From the NCBI GenBank assembly GCA_965208015.1, contig OZ242309.1:744001-808000 (forward strand): DNA of 64,000 nucleotides. The letters are read 5' to 3'. This document shows, piece by piece, positions 1 to 8,818 of this stretch; within the stretch, counting starts at the first letter, position 1, and every line of letters starts with the position of its first letter. The position numbers and the translations under genes are program-made. Source of the stretch: Bin87 sp965208015. Its GTDB lineage: Bacteria; Chloroflexota; Dehalococcoidia; Lucifugimonadales; UBA3495. A model generated the notes under the pieces. The model was not told the DNA's origin. It ran no database searches and worked only from the letters and a program-made list of their open reading frames with translations.

Positions 1-1
1 T

Positions 2-376
2 CGTGTCTCTGGGTATACGTGGCAGAGAGGCACTCGCAGACTGACGGTGGAGGCCAAGTGGGCCGTGCCGGTGGAGCACTCGGGGCCGTGGTCGTGGACG
101 AATTGTGATGAACCACGCAAGGTGGTGACCCACCAGCGATACAGCAACATAACGATCCTGGAGGCATGGATCGATCTGGACGAAGGCCGTGTCCTTCATT
201 ACGACCCCAGTGTGTGGGAGGATGATGATGAGCAACCCACAATCGGCGGCTTTAATCCCTTTGGGCTGGTGCGTGTGTATGATGCCGAAACGGGGCGGCA
301 CCTGATTACCGGCCCGAAAATCTTCATCATGCCGCAACCAATTCTCTGCACGCCGGGGCGATATTATCGGGACTGA
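2..376 (+). CDS. Hypothetical protein, 5' end outside the window
   Basis: The reading frame is open from the left edge to a TGA at 374-376, so the gene probably begins outside the window; a GTG at 47 would give a 109-residue internal alternative but has no clear ribosome site. The visible product is about 124 residues, soluble in appearance, rich in Trp, Tyr and Pro, with an acidic stretch (EDDDEQ) in the middle. I see no signal peptide, membrane segment or motif I recognise. It lies in the element bounded by the serine recombinase and the tRNA-Val, so it may be element cargo. Function unknown. Confidence 0.45.
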   Translation, partial: RVSGYTWQRGTRRLTVEAKWAVPVEHSGPWSWTNCDEPRKVVTHQRYSNITILEAWIDLDEGRVLHYDPSVWEDDDEQPTIGGFNPFGLVRVYDAETGRHLITGPKIFIMPQPILCTPGRYYRD

Positions 377-513
377 CCGGTCTGCCAGTCCACCCTCCAA
401 ACGGCCAAGCCCTTCTCCGGCAGTTCCAGAGTCCCGTGCGGTTTCAGAGTATGAGCCATGCCACTGATAGACCCGATACCCCAAAAGCAGACGGAAACAG
501 TGACGTTTCCACC

Positions 514-543
514 TTGCGTATTTGGTATCCGGCGGGATAATAT
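514..543 (+). promoter_or_regulatory. Candidate sigma-70 promoter for the antitoxin-like gene
   Basis: TTGCGT at 514-519 and TAATAT at 538-543 are separated by 18 bases. Transcription would start near 550, which leaves a short leader before the ATG at 585 and makes the ATG at 552 nearly leaderless. The rest of 377-551 shows no gene and no remnant of a toxin partner. Confidence 0.4.
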
Positions 544-584
544 AGCGGAGTATGGGCCGAACTCATGACGGCGAGGCAGCGGCT

Positions 585-878
585 ATGGACAGCACCGAGA
601 CACCGGCGGACTACCCGGCCGCATCCGACGAGATGACGGCTGACCTGAACGCCGCCCTGGAAGCGGGCGACCTGGAACGCATCACGGGCATAATGGGGCG
701 GATGGCCCGCGTCCACCGGATGCGGCGGGTGGCCCGTGAGACCGGCCTGGGCGAGAAGAGCCTCTATAAGTCCATGCGGGCTGGGGCCAGACCCGAGTTT
801 AACACCGTGCTGCGCGTCCTGGGTGCACTGGGCTACCGGTTGCAGGCTGTCCCCACCCGTGAAGAGGACGGGGTGTAA
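585..878 (+). CDS. HigA-like addiction module antidote (HI1420-type HTH protein)
   Basis: A 97-residue DNA-binding protein matching the putative addiction-module antidote family: a stretch beginning ADLNAALEAGD, a helix-turn-helix around VARETGLGEKSLYKSM, then FNTVLRVLGALGYRL. Family members are normally the second gene of a toxin-antitoxin pair behind a RelE/HigB-like toxin and repress their own promoter. Here the 175 bases upstream hold no toxin and the next gene downstream is a membrane protein, so it is an orphan. I chose the ATG at 585 over the one at 552 because a promoter ending at 543 leaves a leader for it and the length then fits the family. It is part of the tRNA-Val-associated element. 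Confidence 0.7.
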   Translation: MDSTETPADYPAASDEMTADLNAALEAGDLERITGIMGRMARVHRMRRVARETGLGEKSLYKSMRAGARPEFNTVLRVLGALGYRLQAVPTREEDGV

Positions 879-983
879 AGCGTCTAGTGACCATCCGAGT
901 TCGACGGTTCGCCCATGCCGGACCGCATCGGAATAAAGCCATCGAGCCAAGCCGTGCCTTGTATTGTGCCGGAAAGAGGCAGC

Positions 984-1448
984 ATGAAAATCCGTTACAA
1001 CGTGTACAACCGGGTAGCTCTAGCGCCAGCCGCGATTGCCCACCTATTGGCCTGGGCCGTTTTCTGCTGGGTGCTGTTGTGGCCCCATTGGTACCAGGGC
1101 GTGTCGGCAACTCCAACCAGTGTTGACTCGGGGGAGGTGACCGCTTTGCGTAGGGATGTGGTCCTGGTTTCCGCGTCCTTCACCGAGGTCAACGGATGGT
1201 GGGCCCTGATTCCGATGTTCATTCCCGTGCTGCTGACGGGCCTATCTCTCATGGCAATGCTCACTTGGAAAGGAGGACGGGGCGGTATTACGCTGATAGC
1301 GTCGGGATTGGCGGTCGCCCTCCTTGGCTTCTGCGGTCTGGCCTATCTTTCCTTCGGCGTACTCTACTTCCCTTCGGCGTTGGCATTAATCATTGCCGCC
1401 ATTGTGGTTGGCCTCAGGCGCCGGTCGCCAAGGGCAAGCGCGGCTTGA
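984..1448 (+). CDS. Small multi-pass membrane protein of unknown function
   Basis: A 154-residue protein starting MKIRYNVYN, with an AAAGAGG ribosome site just upstream of the ATG at 984. Three to four hydrophobic segments are visible: residues about 13-33, about 75-95, and two near the C-terminus (about 103-142) before a basic tail RRRSPRASAA. A 40-residue polar loop lies between the first two segments. I do not recognise a family. It sits between the orphan antitoxin and the serine recombinase, and may be element cargo. The stretch 1449-1576 downstream has no gene. Confidence 0.55.
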   Translation: MKIRYNVYNRVALAPAAIAHLLAWAVFCWVLLWPHWYQGVSATPTSVDSGEVTALRRDVVLVSASFTEVNGWWALIPMFIPVLLTGLSLMAMLTWKGGRGGITLIASGLAVALLGFCGLAYLSFGVLYFPSALALIIAAIVVGLRRRSPRASAA

Positions 1449-1576
1449 CACGGGTGAATCCGGCGAGAACCGGCCTTCCCGCAGGCCATGTGCAACGACG
1501 ATAAATGAAATGAACGGAAAACAGCGTTAGCCGACGTGCTCACATCCCGTTAAGCGATAATCAGGAGGCAGCCAAC

Positions 1577-3166
1577 ATGAACCAACCAGCAGACCTGACC
1601 CCGGCGGCCCTCTACGCCCGGGTATCCAGTGACCGCCAGGACGTGGACCTCTCCGTCGCCGCCCAACTCCGTGCCCTGCGCGACTATGCCGAACGCAACG
1701 GCTACTCCATTGCTCGCGAGTACGTGGACGAGGCCGAGAGCGGCAGGATCGCAGACCGCCCACAGTTCCGCAAGATGCTGGACGAGGCCAACAAGCCGGA
1801 ATCGCCTTTCAGCGAGATTCTTGTATGGAAGTTCTCCAGGTTCACCCGCAAGCGGGAACACGCTGTGGCCTTCAAATCCATGCTCCGCAGGAAGGGCATC
1901 CGCGTCGTCTCCATCACCGAGCACGCCGACGACTCCCCCACCGGCAAGCTCATGGAGGCCATCATCGAGTCAGTGGACGAATTCTACAGCGAAAATCTTG
2001 CCGAAGAGGTTTACCGGGGGATGCGCGAAGCCGCCTCCCGGGGCTTCTGGGTCGCCAGCAGAGTTCCCTACGGCTACCGCAAGCTGATGGTCCAGGACGG
2101 GGCCAAGAAACGCCCCACTCTGGAACTTCACCCGGACACCGCTCCCGTGGTGCAACGCATCTTCAACCTGGCTGAGGCCGGGCACGGCATCCTGGACATC
2201 ACCCGCACCCTGAACGGTGAGGGCATCGCCAACCCCACCGGACTGCCCTGGTCCAAGAACGGCGTCCACATCATCCTGCGCAACGAAACCTACACCGGCA
2301 CTCTGACCTGGGGCGCTTCGGCGAAGCACAAGGGCGAGCCGGTCAGGGTGGAGAAGGCGTTCCCCGCCATCGTGTCCAAGACCCAGTTCCGCAAGGTGAA
2401 CAAGCAGTTGAGCTCCCGCGCCCCCAGGCAGGCCCATCCCCGGCGGGTGGCCAGTTCCTACCTGCTCAGCGGGCTGGTCAAGTGCAGGGCGTGCAGCCGG
2501 GCCATGTCCGGCCAGGACTCCAAGAGCGGCCAGTTCGCCTACTACGTCTGCCAATCATTGATGAAGCGGGGCAGTGGCGCCTGCAAATGTCCCCGGCTCA
2601 ACGCCCGCCGGTTCGAGGAGATGGTGGTTGACCGCATCCGCGACAACATCCTCACCGAGTCCAACATCCGCGAGTTGGTCAAGCTGGTGGACGAGGAGAT
2701 GGACGGCATTGCCCGGGAACAACGGCAGCGCCTGGAAACCGCCGAGGCGGAACTGGCCGACGTGAAGCGCCGGCTGGACCGGCTCTACAACCTGGCCGAG
2801 ACCACCGACCTGGACGTGGACGACTTCATGCCCCGCATCCGGGAACACCGGGAACGGCAGCAGAAGCTGGAGGAAACGGCGGAGGATGCCCGGCTCATGA
2901 TGTCCCAGCGCCGGGTGGTGCTGGACGACGTGGAAACCATCACCGCTTACTGCGAGGACCTGAGCGGGTACCTGCGGGAGAGCGAGCTGACCGAGCGGCG
3001 GGCCTTCATCGAGTCCTTCGTTCGGGAGATCGTGGTGGAACCCGGCGGCGCGATGGTGCGTTACACCATCCCGATGCCGGAAGATAGTCCCATAGGGGGA
3101 AAAGATACCGAGGAGATGGCCTTGCACTCCCCGGTACTGTCTTCCGTCAAGTCTGGTGGGCGGTAG
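1577..3166 (+). CDS. Large serine recombinase (site-specific integrase)
   Basis: A 529-residue large serine recombinase that would integrate or excise a mobile element. The N-terminal resolvase domain (about 8-155) carries the YARVSSDRQ motif with nucleophile Ser17. A recombinase domain follows (about 170-280), then a zinc ribbon with C303, C306, C325 and C336/C338, and a Glu/Arg-rich coiled coil (about 375-460) typical of the C-terminal synapsis region. The start is supported by AGGAGG eight bases before the ATG. The stop codon TAG at 3164-3166 lies inside the acceptor/T-arm part of the convergent tRNA-Val, so the gene ends within the presumed attachment site. Catalytic residues look intact. 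Confidence 0.92.
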   Translation: MNQPADLTPAALYARVSSDRQDVDLSVAAQLRALRDYAERNGYSIAREYVDEAESGRIADRPQFRKMLDEANKPESPFSEILVWKFSRFTRKREHAVAFKSMLRRKGIRVVSITEHADDSPTGKLMEAIIESVDEFYSENLAEEVYRGMREAASRGFWVASRVPYGYRKLMVQDGAKKRPTLELHPDTAPVVQRIFNLAEAGHGILDITRTLNGEGIANPTGLPWSKNGVHIILRNETYTGTLTWGASAKHKGEPVRVEKAFPAIVSKTQFRKVNKQLSSRAPRQAHPRRVASSYLLSGLVKCRACSRAMSGQDSKSGQFAYYVCQSLMKRGSGACKCPRLNARRFEEMVVDRIRDNILTESNIRELVKLVDEEMDGIAREQRQRLETAEAELADVKRRLDRLYNLAETTDLDVDDFMPRIREHRERQQKLEETAEDARLMMSQRRVVLDDVETITAYCEDLSGYLRESELTERRAFIESFVREIVVEPGGAMVRYTIPMPEDSPIGGKDTEEMALHSPVLSSVKSGGR

Positions 3167-3230
3167 TGGACTCGAACCACTGACCTCTTGCGTGTCGAGC
3201 AAGTACTCTAACCAACTGAGCTAACCGCCC
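3154..3230 (-). tRNA. tRNA-Val (GAC), CCA encoded, C33 in the anticodon loop
   Basis: On the minus strand a full cloverleaf can be drawn: acceptor 3224-3230 with 3158-3164, D arm, anticodon stem CTTGC/GCAAG, T arm AGTGG/CCACT, discriminator A and CCA at 3156-3154. The anticodon loop reads TCGACAC, so the anticodon is GAC (valine). Position 33, almost always U, is C, and position 32 is U: the pair looks swapped relative to the usual CU. A promoter-like sequence lies upstream (3242-3271). The gene overlaps the last 13 bases of the serine recombinase, convergently. Confidence 0.85.
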
Positions 3231-3241
3231 TGGATATCTGA

Positions 3242-3271
3242 AGTTTAGCAAGGGCCGCTCCGCATCGTCAA
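3242..3271 (-). promoter_or_regulatory. Candidate promoter of the tRNA-Val gene
   Basis: Reading the minus strand, TTGACG (3271-3266) and TAAACT (3247-3242) are 18 bases apart, placing a start about five bases before the mature tRNA 5' end at 3230. This suggests the unusual tRNA is transcribed. Confidence 0.5.
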
Positions 3272-3387
3272 CCGAACTGTTGGCCCGCACTGCTGATCCC
3301 GCCCCTGTACTCTCCTGCCGGGTCGATCCCGCCAACTTGGTCGCCGACGTAGTTGACCCCCGAACGGAGCGGCCCCTAGAATGCGTT

Positions 3388-4459
<1,072 letters not shown>

Positions 4460-4464
<5 letters not shown>

Positions 4465-4535
4465 CATAACAATCATCAGCATGAAAGCGTGCGTCATAAT
4501 TGCCACTCTCGAAATCGATAGAGATTGACATAACA
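4460..4535 (+). repeat. Pair of 12-base direct repeats upstream of the F420 operon
   Basis: The sequence ATTGACATAACA occurs at 4460-4471 (overlapping the ruvB stop) and again at 4524-4535, 64 bases apart. Both lie upstream of the cofG promoter. Between and after them are two ATCGAT palindromes. They may be regulator binding sites or chance; neither TTGACA has a good -10 at the right distance. Confidence 0.35.
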
Positions 4536-4568
4536 TACACAATCGATGCCTTGAAACCGCCGTTTGTC

Positions 4569-4597
4569 TTGAAACCCCGATAGTCGCTGCTTACAAT
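4569..4597 (+). promoter_or_regulatory. Candidate promoter of the F420 operon
   Basis: TTGAAA at 4569-4574 and TACAAT at 4592-4597 are separated by exactly 17 bases, with transcription expected near 4604, about 33 bases before the GTG of cofG at 4637. No other strong promoter is seen before the tightly packed cof genes. Confidence 0.6.
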
Positions 4598-4636
4598 TGA
4601 TCGGACTTTTACCGATCCCACCCGCGGACGCCCCAC

Positions 4637-5857
4637 GTGCCCCCTGGTCCAGTTGCCCATCCAACAAGTTTTCGTTCGCCCGCGTTGGAGCGCGTGGCGG
4701 CCGGCGCTGTGTTATCTGATGAGGAAGCCATCGCGCTGGTGAGCGACGGTGGCGAGTCCGTGGCTGACCTCTGCGCCGCGGCCGCCGAATTGCGTGATCG
4801 CGGCCGGGGTCGCGTGATCACTTTCTCGCCGAAGGTGTTTATACCGCTGACGCGCCTTTGTCGCGATTTCTGCGGATACTGCACCTTCCGGCAATCGCCG
4901 GAGGAATCGGACGGCCTGTATCTCACCGTCGATGAAGTCCTTTCCGTGGCTCGTGCCGGCCAGCGTCTCGGATGCACCGAAGCCTTGTTCACCTTAGGCG
5001 AGCGGCCCGAACAGCGGTACACCGAGGCGGCAGAATGGCTCTCCGACAGGGGCTACCGGACCACCCACGAGTACCTGTCCCGCATGTGCCGCACCGTGTT
5101 CGAGGAAACGGAGCTCCTGCCCCACGGCAACCCCGGCACCATGAGTCGCCGCGAGTTGGAGGCCCTACAGCCCACCAACCCGTCCATAGGGATCATGCTG
5201 GAGAGTTCCAGTCCGCGTCTCTACGAACCCGGCGGGCCGCACGAGTTCGCGCCCAGTAAACGCCCTCGGGTTCGGCTCCGCACGATGGAACTGGCTGGCG
5301 AACTGGGCATCCCATTCACCACCGGGATCCTTATCGGCATCGGTGAAACCCGGCTGGAGCGCGTGGAGTCGCTGCTGGACATCCGTCGCCTGCACCAGCG
5401 GTTCGGGCACATCCAGGAAGTCATCATCCAGAACTTCCGCGCCAAGGCGGATACGCCCATGGCCGACACTCCCGACGCGGCGCCCGATGACCTCACGTGG
5501 ACCACCGCCGTCGCCCGTCTCATTCTGGGCGAGCGGGTCAACATCCAGGTGCCGCCCAACCTCAGCGAGGGCTACGAAAGGTACATCGGCGCCGGCATCA
5601 ACGACTGGGGCGGCGTCTCACCGCTTACCATCGACTACGTGAATCCCGAAGCGCCGTGGCCACAACTGTCGGAGTTGGAGCGCCGAACCCGCGAGGCCGG
5701 CTACGAGTTGCGTCCCCGGTTGCCGGTGTATCCCGAATACTTCGCCGACGGTTCCCAGTGGCCGTTGCCAACGCCTCTCAAGGAAAAACTGCTGCGACTC
5801 ACCGACGAGTCCGGATACGTGAAAGGGGGAATCCGACGTTATGTCCACAGCAACTGA
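4637..5857 (+). CDS. cofG: FO synthase subunit CofG
   Basis: CofG is one of two radical SAM subunits that make FO (7,8-didemethyl-8-hydroxy-5-deazariboflavin), the chromophore of coenzyme F420, from tyrosine and a ribityl-diaminouracil. The 406-residue protein has the radical SAM cluster motif C75-x3-C79-x2-C82 (LCRDFCGYCTF). The GTG start at 4637 is the furthest upstream that fits; internal starts are possible because the first 20 residues are not conserved-looking. The 3' end overlaps cofH by 17 bases, showing translational coupling. In many actinobacteria CofG and CofH are fused as FbiC; here they are separate as in archaea. Confidence 0.95.
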   Translation: MPPGPVAHPTSFRSPALERVAAGAVLSDEEAIALVSDGGESVADLCAAAAELRDRGRGRVITFSPKVFIPLTRLCRDFCGYCTFRQSPEESDGLYLTVDEVLSVARAGQRLGCTEALFTLGERPEQRYTEAAEWLSDRGYRTTHEYLSRMCRTVFEETELLPHGNPGTMSRRELEALQPTNPSIGIMLESSSPRLYEPGGPHEFAPSKRPRVRLRTMELAGELGIPFTTGILIGIGETRLERVESLLDIRRLHQRFGHIQEVIIQNFRAKADTPMADTPDAAPDDLTWTTAVARLILGERVNIQVPPNLSEGYERYIGAGINDWGGVSPLTIDYVNPEAPWPQLSELERRTREAGYELRPRLPVYPEYFADGSQWPLPTPLKEKLLRLTDESGYVKGGIRRYVHSN

Positions 5858-7160
5858 CCGCGACGTCCCGGCGACCCTGGTTGCCCTGATCAATTCGCTG
5901 AACCCGGAAGTGGCGTCCATCCTGGAACACGCGCTGGCCGGCGAGGACATCTCCGTCGAACAAGCCGACGCGCTGTTCGCCACTGCCGGCCCGGAGTTCA
6001 CCGCCATGACCATGGTGGCGGACGAATTGCGCCGGCGCGCCGTGGGAGATCTGGTGACCTACGTGGTTAACCGGAATATCAACTTCACCAACGTGTGCAT
6101 CAAGCGCTGTGGCTTCTGCGCCTTCAGCCGCGACTTCAGGGAGGAAGAAGGCTACTTCCTCCCGGTCAACGAGATCATCCGCCGCGCCAGGGAAGCCCAG
6201 GACTACGGAGCCACCGAGGTCTGCGTCCAGGCCGGTCTGCCGCCCCAGATGGAAGGCGACCTCTACATCCGACTGTGCGAAGCCATCACGGAAGAATTGC
6301 CGGACATGCACGTCCACGGTTTCTCGCCGGAGGAAGTGCTCTATGGTTCGATCCGGTCGAAGTGCACTATCCGGGAATACCTCCAGGGTCTGAAGGATGC
6401 GGGAGTGGGCAGCCTGCCCGGGACCTCCGCCGAGGTGCTGGACCAGGAACTGCGCGACATCATCTCCCCCGGCCGGATCACCGTTGACCAGTGGATCGAG
6501 GTGATTACCAACGCTCACGATCTGGGCATCCCGACTACTTCGACGGTGATGTTCGGACACCGGGAAACCAACGCCCAGATAGTGCGACACATCGCTCTGC
6601 TCCGTGACATCCAGCAGCAGACCGGCGGATTCACCGAGTTCGTCCCGCTGAGTTTCGTCGCATCCGAGGCCCCCATGTACCTCAAGGGCACTGTCGAAGA
6701 CGTCCGCTCCGGGCCAACGGGCATGGACGTCATCAAAGTGCACGCCATCGCCCGCATCATGCTCAATAACTGGATCCCGAACATCCAGGCATCATGGGTG
6801 AAAGAAGGCAGCCGGATGTCCCAACTGCTGTTGACCGCCGGAGTCAACGACCTGGGCGGGACGTTGATCAACGAGAGCATTTCCACCTCCGCCGGGGCCA
6901 TGCACGGCCAGCTCATGCGTCCCTCCGAGTTCCGGGCCATGATCCGTGAGGCCGGTCGAACCCCGGCCGAGCGGTTCACCACCTACGGCATCCGCCGCGT
7001 GTACAGCGACTCCGACGAAGCCCTGGATCCGCTGGACCTGGTGGGCGACAACGTGGAGGAGATTTTCGGCTCCTACAACCAACTGGTGCAGATGGAATCC
7101 TACCGCTTTGAGCATCCCCGCGCTCAGCGGGAACGGAACGCCGTGCAGCAGACGGTCTAG
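5841..7160 (+). CDS. cofH: FO synthase subunit CofH
   Basis: CofH is the second radical SAM subunit of FO synthase and condenses tyrosine with 5-amino-6-(D-ribitylamino)uracil to the intermediate used by CofG. The 439-residue product carries C86-x3-C90-x2-C93 (CIKRCGFCAFSRDF) and the GYFLPVNEI segment typical of CofH. The ATG at 5841 overlaps the end of cofG by 17 bases; a GGGGGAAT stretch upstream can serve as ribosome site. cofD starts three bases after its stop. The product is expected in the cytoplasm. Confidence 0.95.
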   Translation: MSTATDRDVPATLVALINSLNPEVASILEHALAGEDISVEQADALFATAGPEFTAMTMVADELRRRAVGDLVTYVVNRNINFTNVCIKRCGFCAFSRDFREEEGYFLPVNEIIRRAREAQDYGATEVCVQAGLPPQMEGDLYIRLCEAITEELPDMHVHGFSPEEVLYGSIRSKCTIREYLQGLKDAGVGSLPGTSAEVLDQELRDIISPGRITVDQWIEVITNAHDLGIPTTSTVMFGHRETNAQIVRHIALLRDIQQQTGGFTEFVPLSFVASEAPMYLKGTVEDVRSGPTGMDVIKVHAIARIMLNNWIPNIQASWVKEGSRMSQLLLTAGVNDLGGTLINESISTSAGAMHGQLMRPSEFRAMIREAGRTPAERFTTYGIRRVYSDSDEALDPLDLVGDNVEEIFGSYNQLVQMESYRFEHPRAQRERNAVQQTV

Positions 7161-7163
7161 CCG

Positions 7164-8126
7164 GTGACCGGATTGAGCAACGGGCTGGTGCTCGCCCTGG
7201 CCGGCGGCGTCGGCGGGGCGAAGCTGGCATTGGGGTTGTCCCGTATCCTGCCCCCGGAGCGGCTGGCCATCGTCGTCAACACCGGCGACGACGAGCAGTT
7301 CCACGGCCTGCACGTGTCGCCTGACGTGGACACGATGACCTACACCCTTTCGGGCCTGTATAATCCCGAAACCGGTTGGGGCATCGATGGCGATACTTTC
7401 GAGACGTTGCAGATGCTGAACCTGCTGGGAGCCGACACTTGGTTCAATCTGGGCAGCCGTGATTTCGCCATGCACATCCGACGCACCGAACTGCTCGCCC
7501 AGGGATTGACCTTGAGCCAGGTCACTTCCCAGTTGACCGCGAATTTGGGCATCCATCACGCCATCATCCCTATGAGCGATCAACCCGTGAGGACGGTACT
7601 TGATACCGACGCTGGCACCCTGTCGATGCAGGAATATTTCGTCAAGAGACGCGCCGAACCCGTGGTGAACTCGATAAGTTACGTTGGCTCGGCAGACGCG
7701 CGGCCTGCACCCGGGTTCGCAGCGGCGCTGGGTGCCGCGACCGCGATCGTTTTCTGCCCATCCAATCCGTTCCTCAGCGTGGCGCCCATACTGGAGATCC
7801 CGGGCGTCCGTGACGCCATAGCAGACCACCATGCGCCCCGCGTGGCCGTCAGTCCCATCGTCGGTGGCGCCGCCGTGCGTGGTCCCGCCGGAAAGATCAT
7901 GCAGGAACTGGGAGCGGACGTGTCTGCCGTCGGCGTGGCGCGGGAATACCGCGAAATCTGCGATGTCCTGGTATTGGACACCCAGGACGCGGATTTGGTG
8001 GAGGCAGTTGGCGCCGAAGGGGTCGAAGCGGCCGTGATGCCGACGATTATGCAGACCGATGATGACAAAGTTCAGCTCGCCGAGCGCGTCCTGGCGTTGG
8101 CTGCCGATCTGGAGAACCGACGATGA
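7164..8126 (+). CDS. cofD: 2-phospho-L-lactate transferase CofD
   Basis: CofD joins the phospholactyl (or phosphoenolpyruvyl) group from its GDP-activated form to FO, giving F420-0 or its dehydro form. The 320-residue protein begins with the family signature LALAGGVGGAKLALGLSRIL and has the TGDDEQFHGLHVSPDVDT and NPETGWGIDGDTF segments that bind GDP and metal. The C-terminal IVGGAAVRGPAGKIM stretch is also typical. Start is GTG at 7164, three bases after cofH. It overlaps cofC by four bases (ATGA). YvcK at 48951 is a distant relative of the same fold. Confidence 0.95.
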   Translation: MTGLSNGLVLALAGGVGGAKLALGLSRILPPERLAIVVNTGDDEQFHGLHVSPDVDTMTYTLSGLYNPETGWGIDGDTFETLQMLNLLGADTWFNLGSRDFAMHIRRTELLAQGLTLSQVTSQLTANLGIHHAIIPMSDQPVRTVLDTDAGTLSMQEYFVKRRAEPVVNSISYVGSADARPAPGFAAALGAATAIVFCPSNPFLSVAPILEIPGVRDAIADHHAPRVAVSPIVGGAAVRGPAGKIMQELGADVSAVGVAREYREICDVLVLDTQDADLVEAVGAEGVEAAVMPTIMQTDDDKVQLAERVLALAADLENRR

Positions 8127-8815
8127 TGACCGATGCGCCCGATCTGGCCAATCCCACCGTCGTGCCGGTGGTGCCCATGAAACCGCTGGCGGATTGCAAG
8201 ACCCGGTTGTCTCGAGTCATGGGTCCCGAAGATCGCGCCGACCTGACGATGGGGATGTTCCGACGCGTGTTGCTGGCCATCCGCGGCGCTGGCGTCGATC
8301 CCTTCTGGGTGGTTGGTGGCGATGACCGCATCCGGAACATGGCGCGCACCCTTGGCGCAAACTGGATGGAAGACCTCGGCCGCAACCTCAACGACACCAT
8401 AACCAAGTCCTTCGAAAGCGCTCGCATGCGTGGCGTGTCCGCCCTGTATCTGCCGGGAGACCTGCCATTCATCAGGCCCGGAGACATCCATCAACTGATC
8501 CGCAGCGCAGAGCACCAGCATAACGTAACGCTATCCCCGGCTCGTCGGGACGGAGGAACCAACGCGATCCTGGTTCCCTACGATCTGATACCGTATTTCC
8601 GCCCGGAACTCGGCAACAACAGCTTCCGCAAGCACGTGGGCACGGCGGCGCGCATGGGCGTCTCCGTAGCCTTCTACTACAGCCAGGGGATGGGTTTCGA
8701 CCTTGATGACGGCTCCGACCTGGAAGAGTACGAGCACATGGAGCCGGGCCTGCTCACGCGCCTGCTGGGTCGCGAGCCCAGATCCTTGAATCTCACCCGT
8801 CTGGAGATCCGCTAG
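8123..8815 (+). CDS. cofC: 2-phospho-L-lactate guanylyltransferase CofC
   Basis: CofC (FbiD) activates 2-phospholactate or phosphoenolpyruvate with GTP for CofD. The 230-residue nucleotidyltransferase shows VVPMKPLADCKTRLS (residues 10-24), a GDD motif near 73-75, and LYLPGDLPF (about 112-120) holding the metal-binding Asp. The ATG at 8123 overlaps the cofD stop as ATGA; a second ATG lies at 8126. The LLM oxidoreductase starts three bases after the stop. With cofG, cofH and cofD this covers F420-0 synthesis; the glutamyl ligase CofE/FbiB is not in the window. Confidence 0.93.
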   Translation: MMTDAPDLANPTVVPVVPMKPLADCKTRLSRVMGPEDRADLTMGMFRRVLLAIRGAGVDPFWVVGGDDRIRNMARTLGANWMEDLGRNLNDTITKSFESARMRGVSALYLPGDLPFIRPGDIHQLIRSAEHQHNVTLSPARRDGGTNAILVPYDLIPYFRPELGNNSFRKHVGTAARMGVSVAFYYSQGMGFDLDDGSDLEEYEHMEPGLLTRLLGREPRSLNLTRLEIR

Positions 8816-8818
8816 CTC

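Larger units (their letters stand above)
2..3166. mobile_element. Right end of an integrated element at tRNA-Val
   Basis: Inferred from a serine integrase gene that abuts and overlaps the 3' end of a tRNA gene, with small unknown, antitoxin-like and membrane genes behind it. The left boundary and the second copy of the tRNA 3' end would be outside the window; I found no copy of the tRNA 3' end within bases 1-1576. Start coordinate is only the window edge. Confidence 0.5.
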
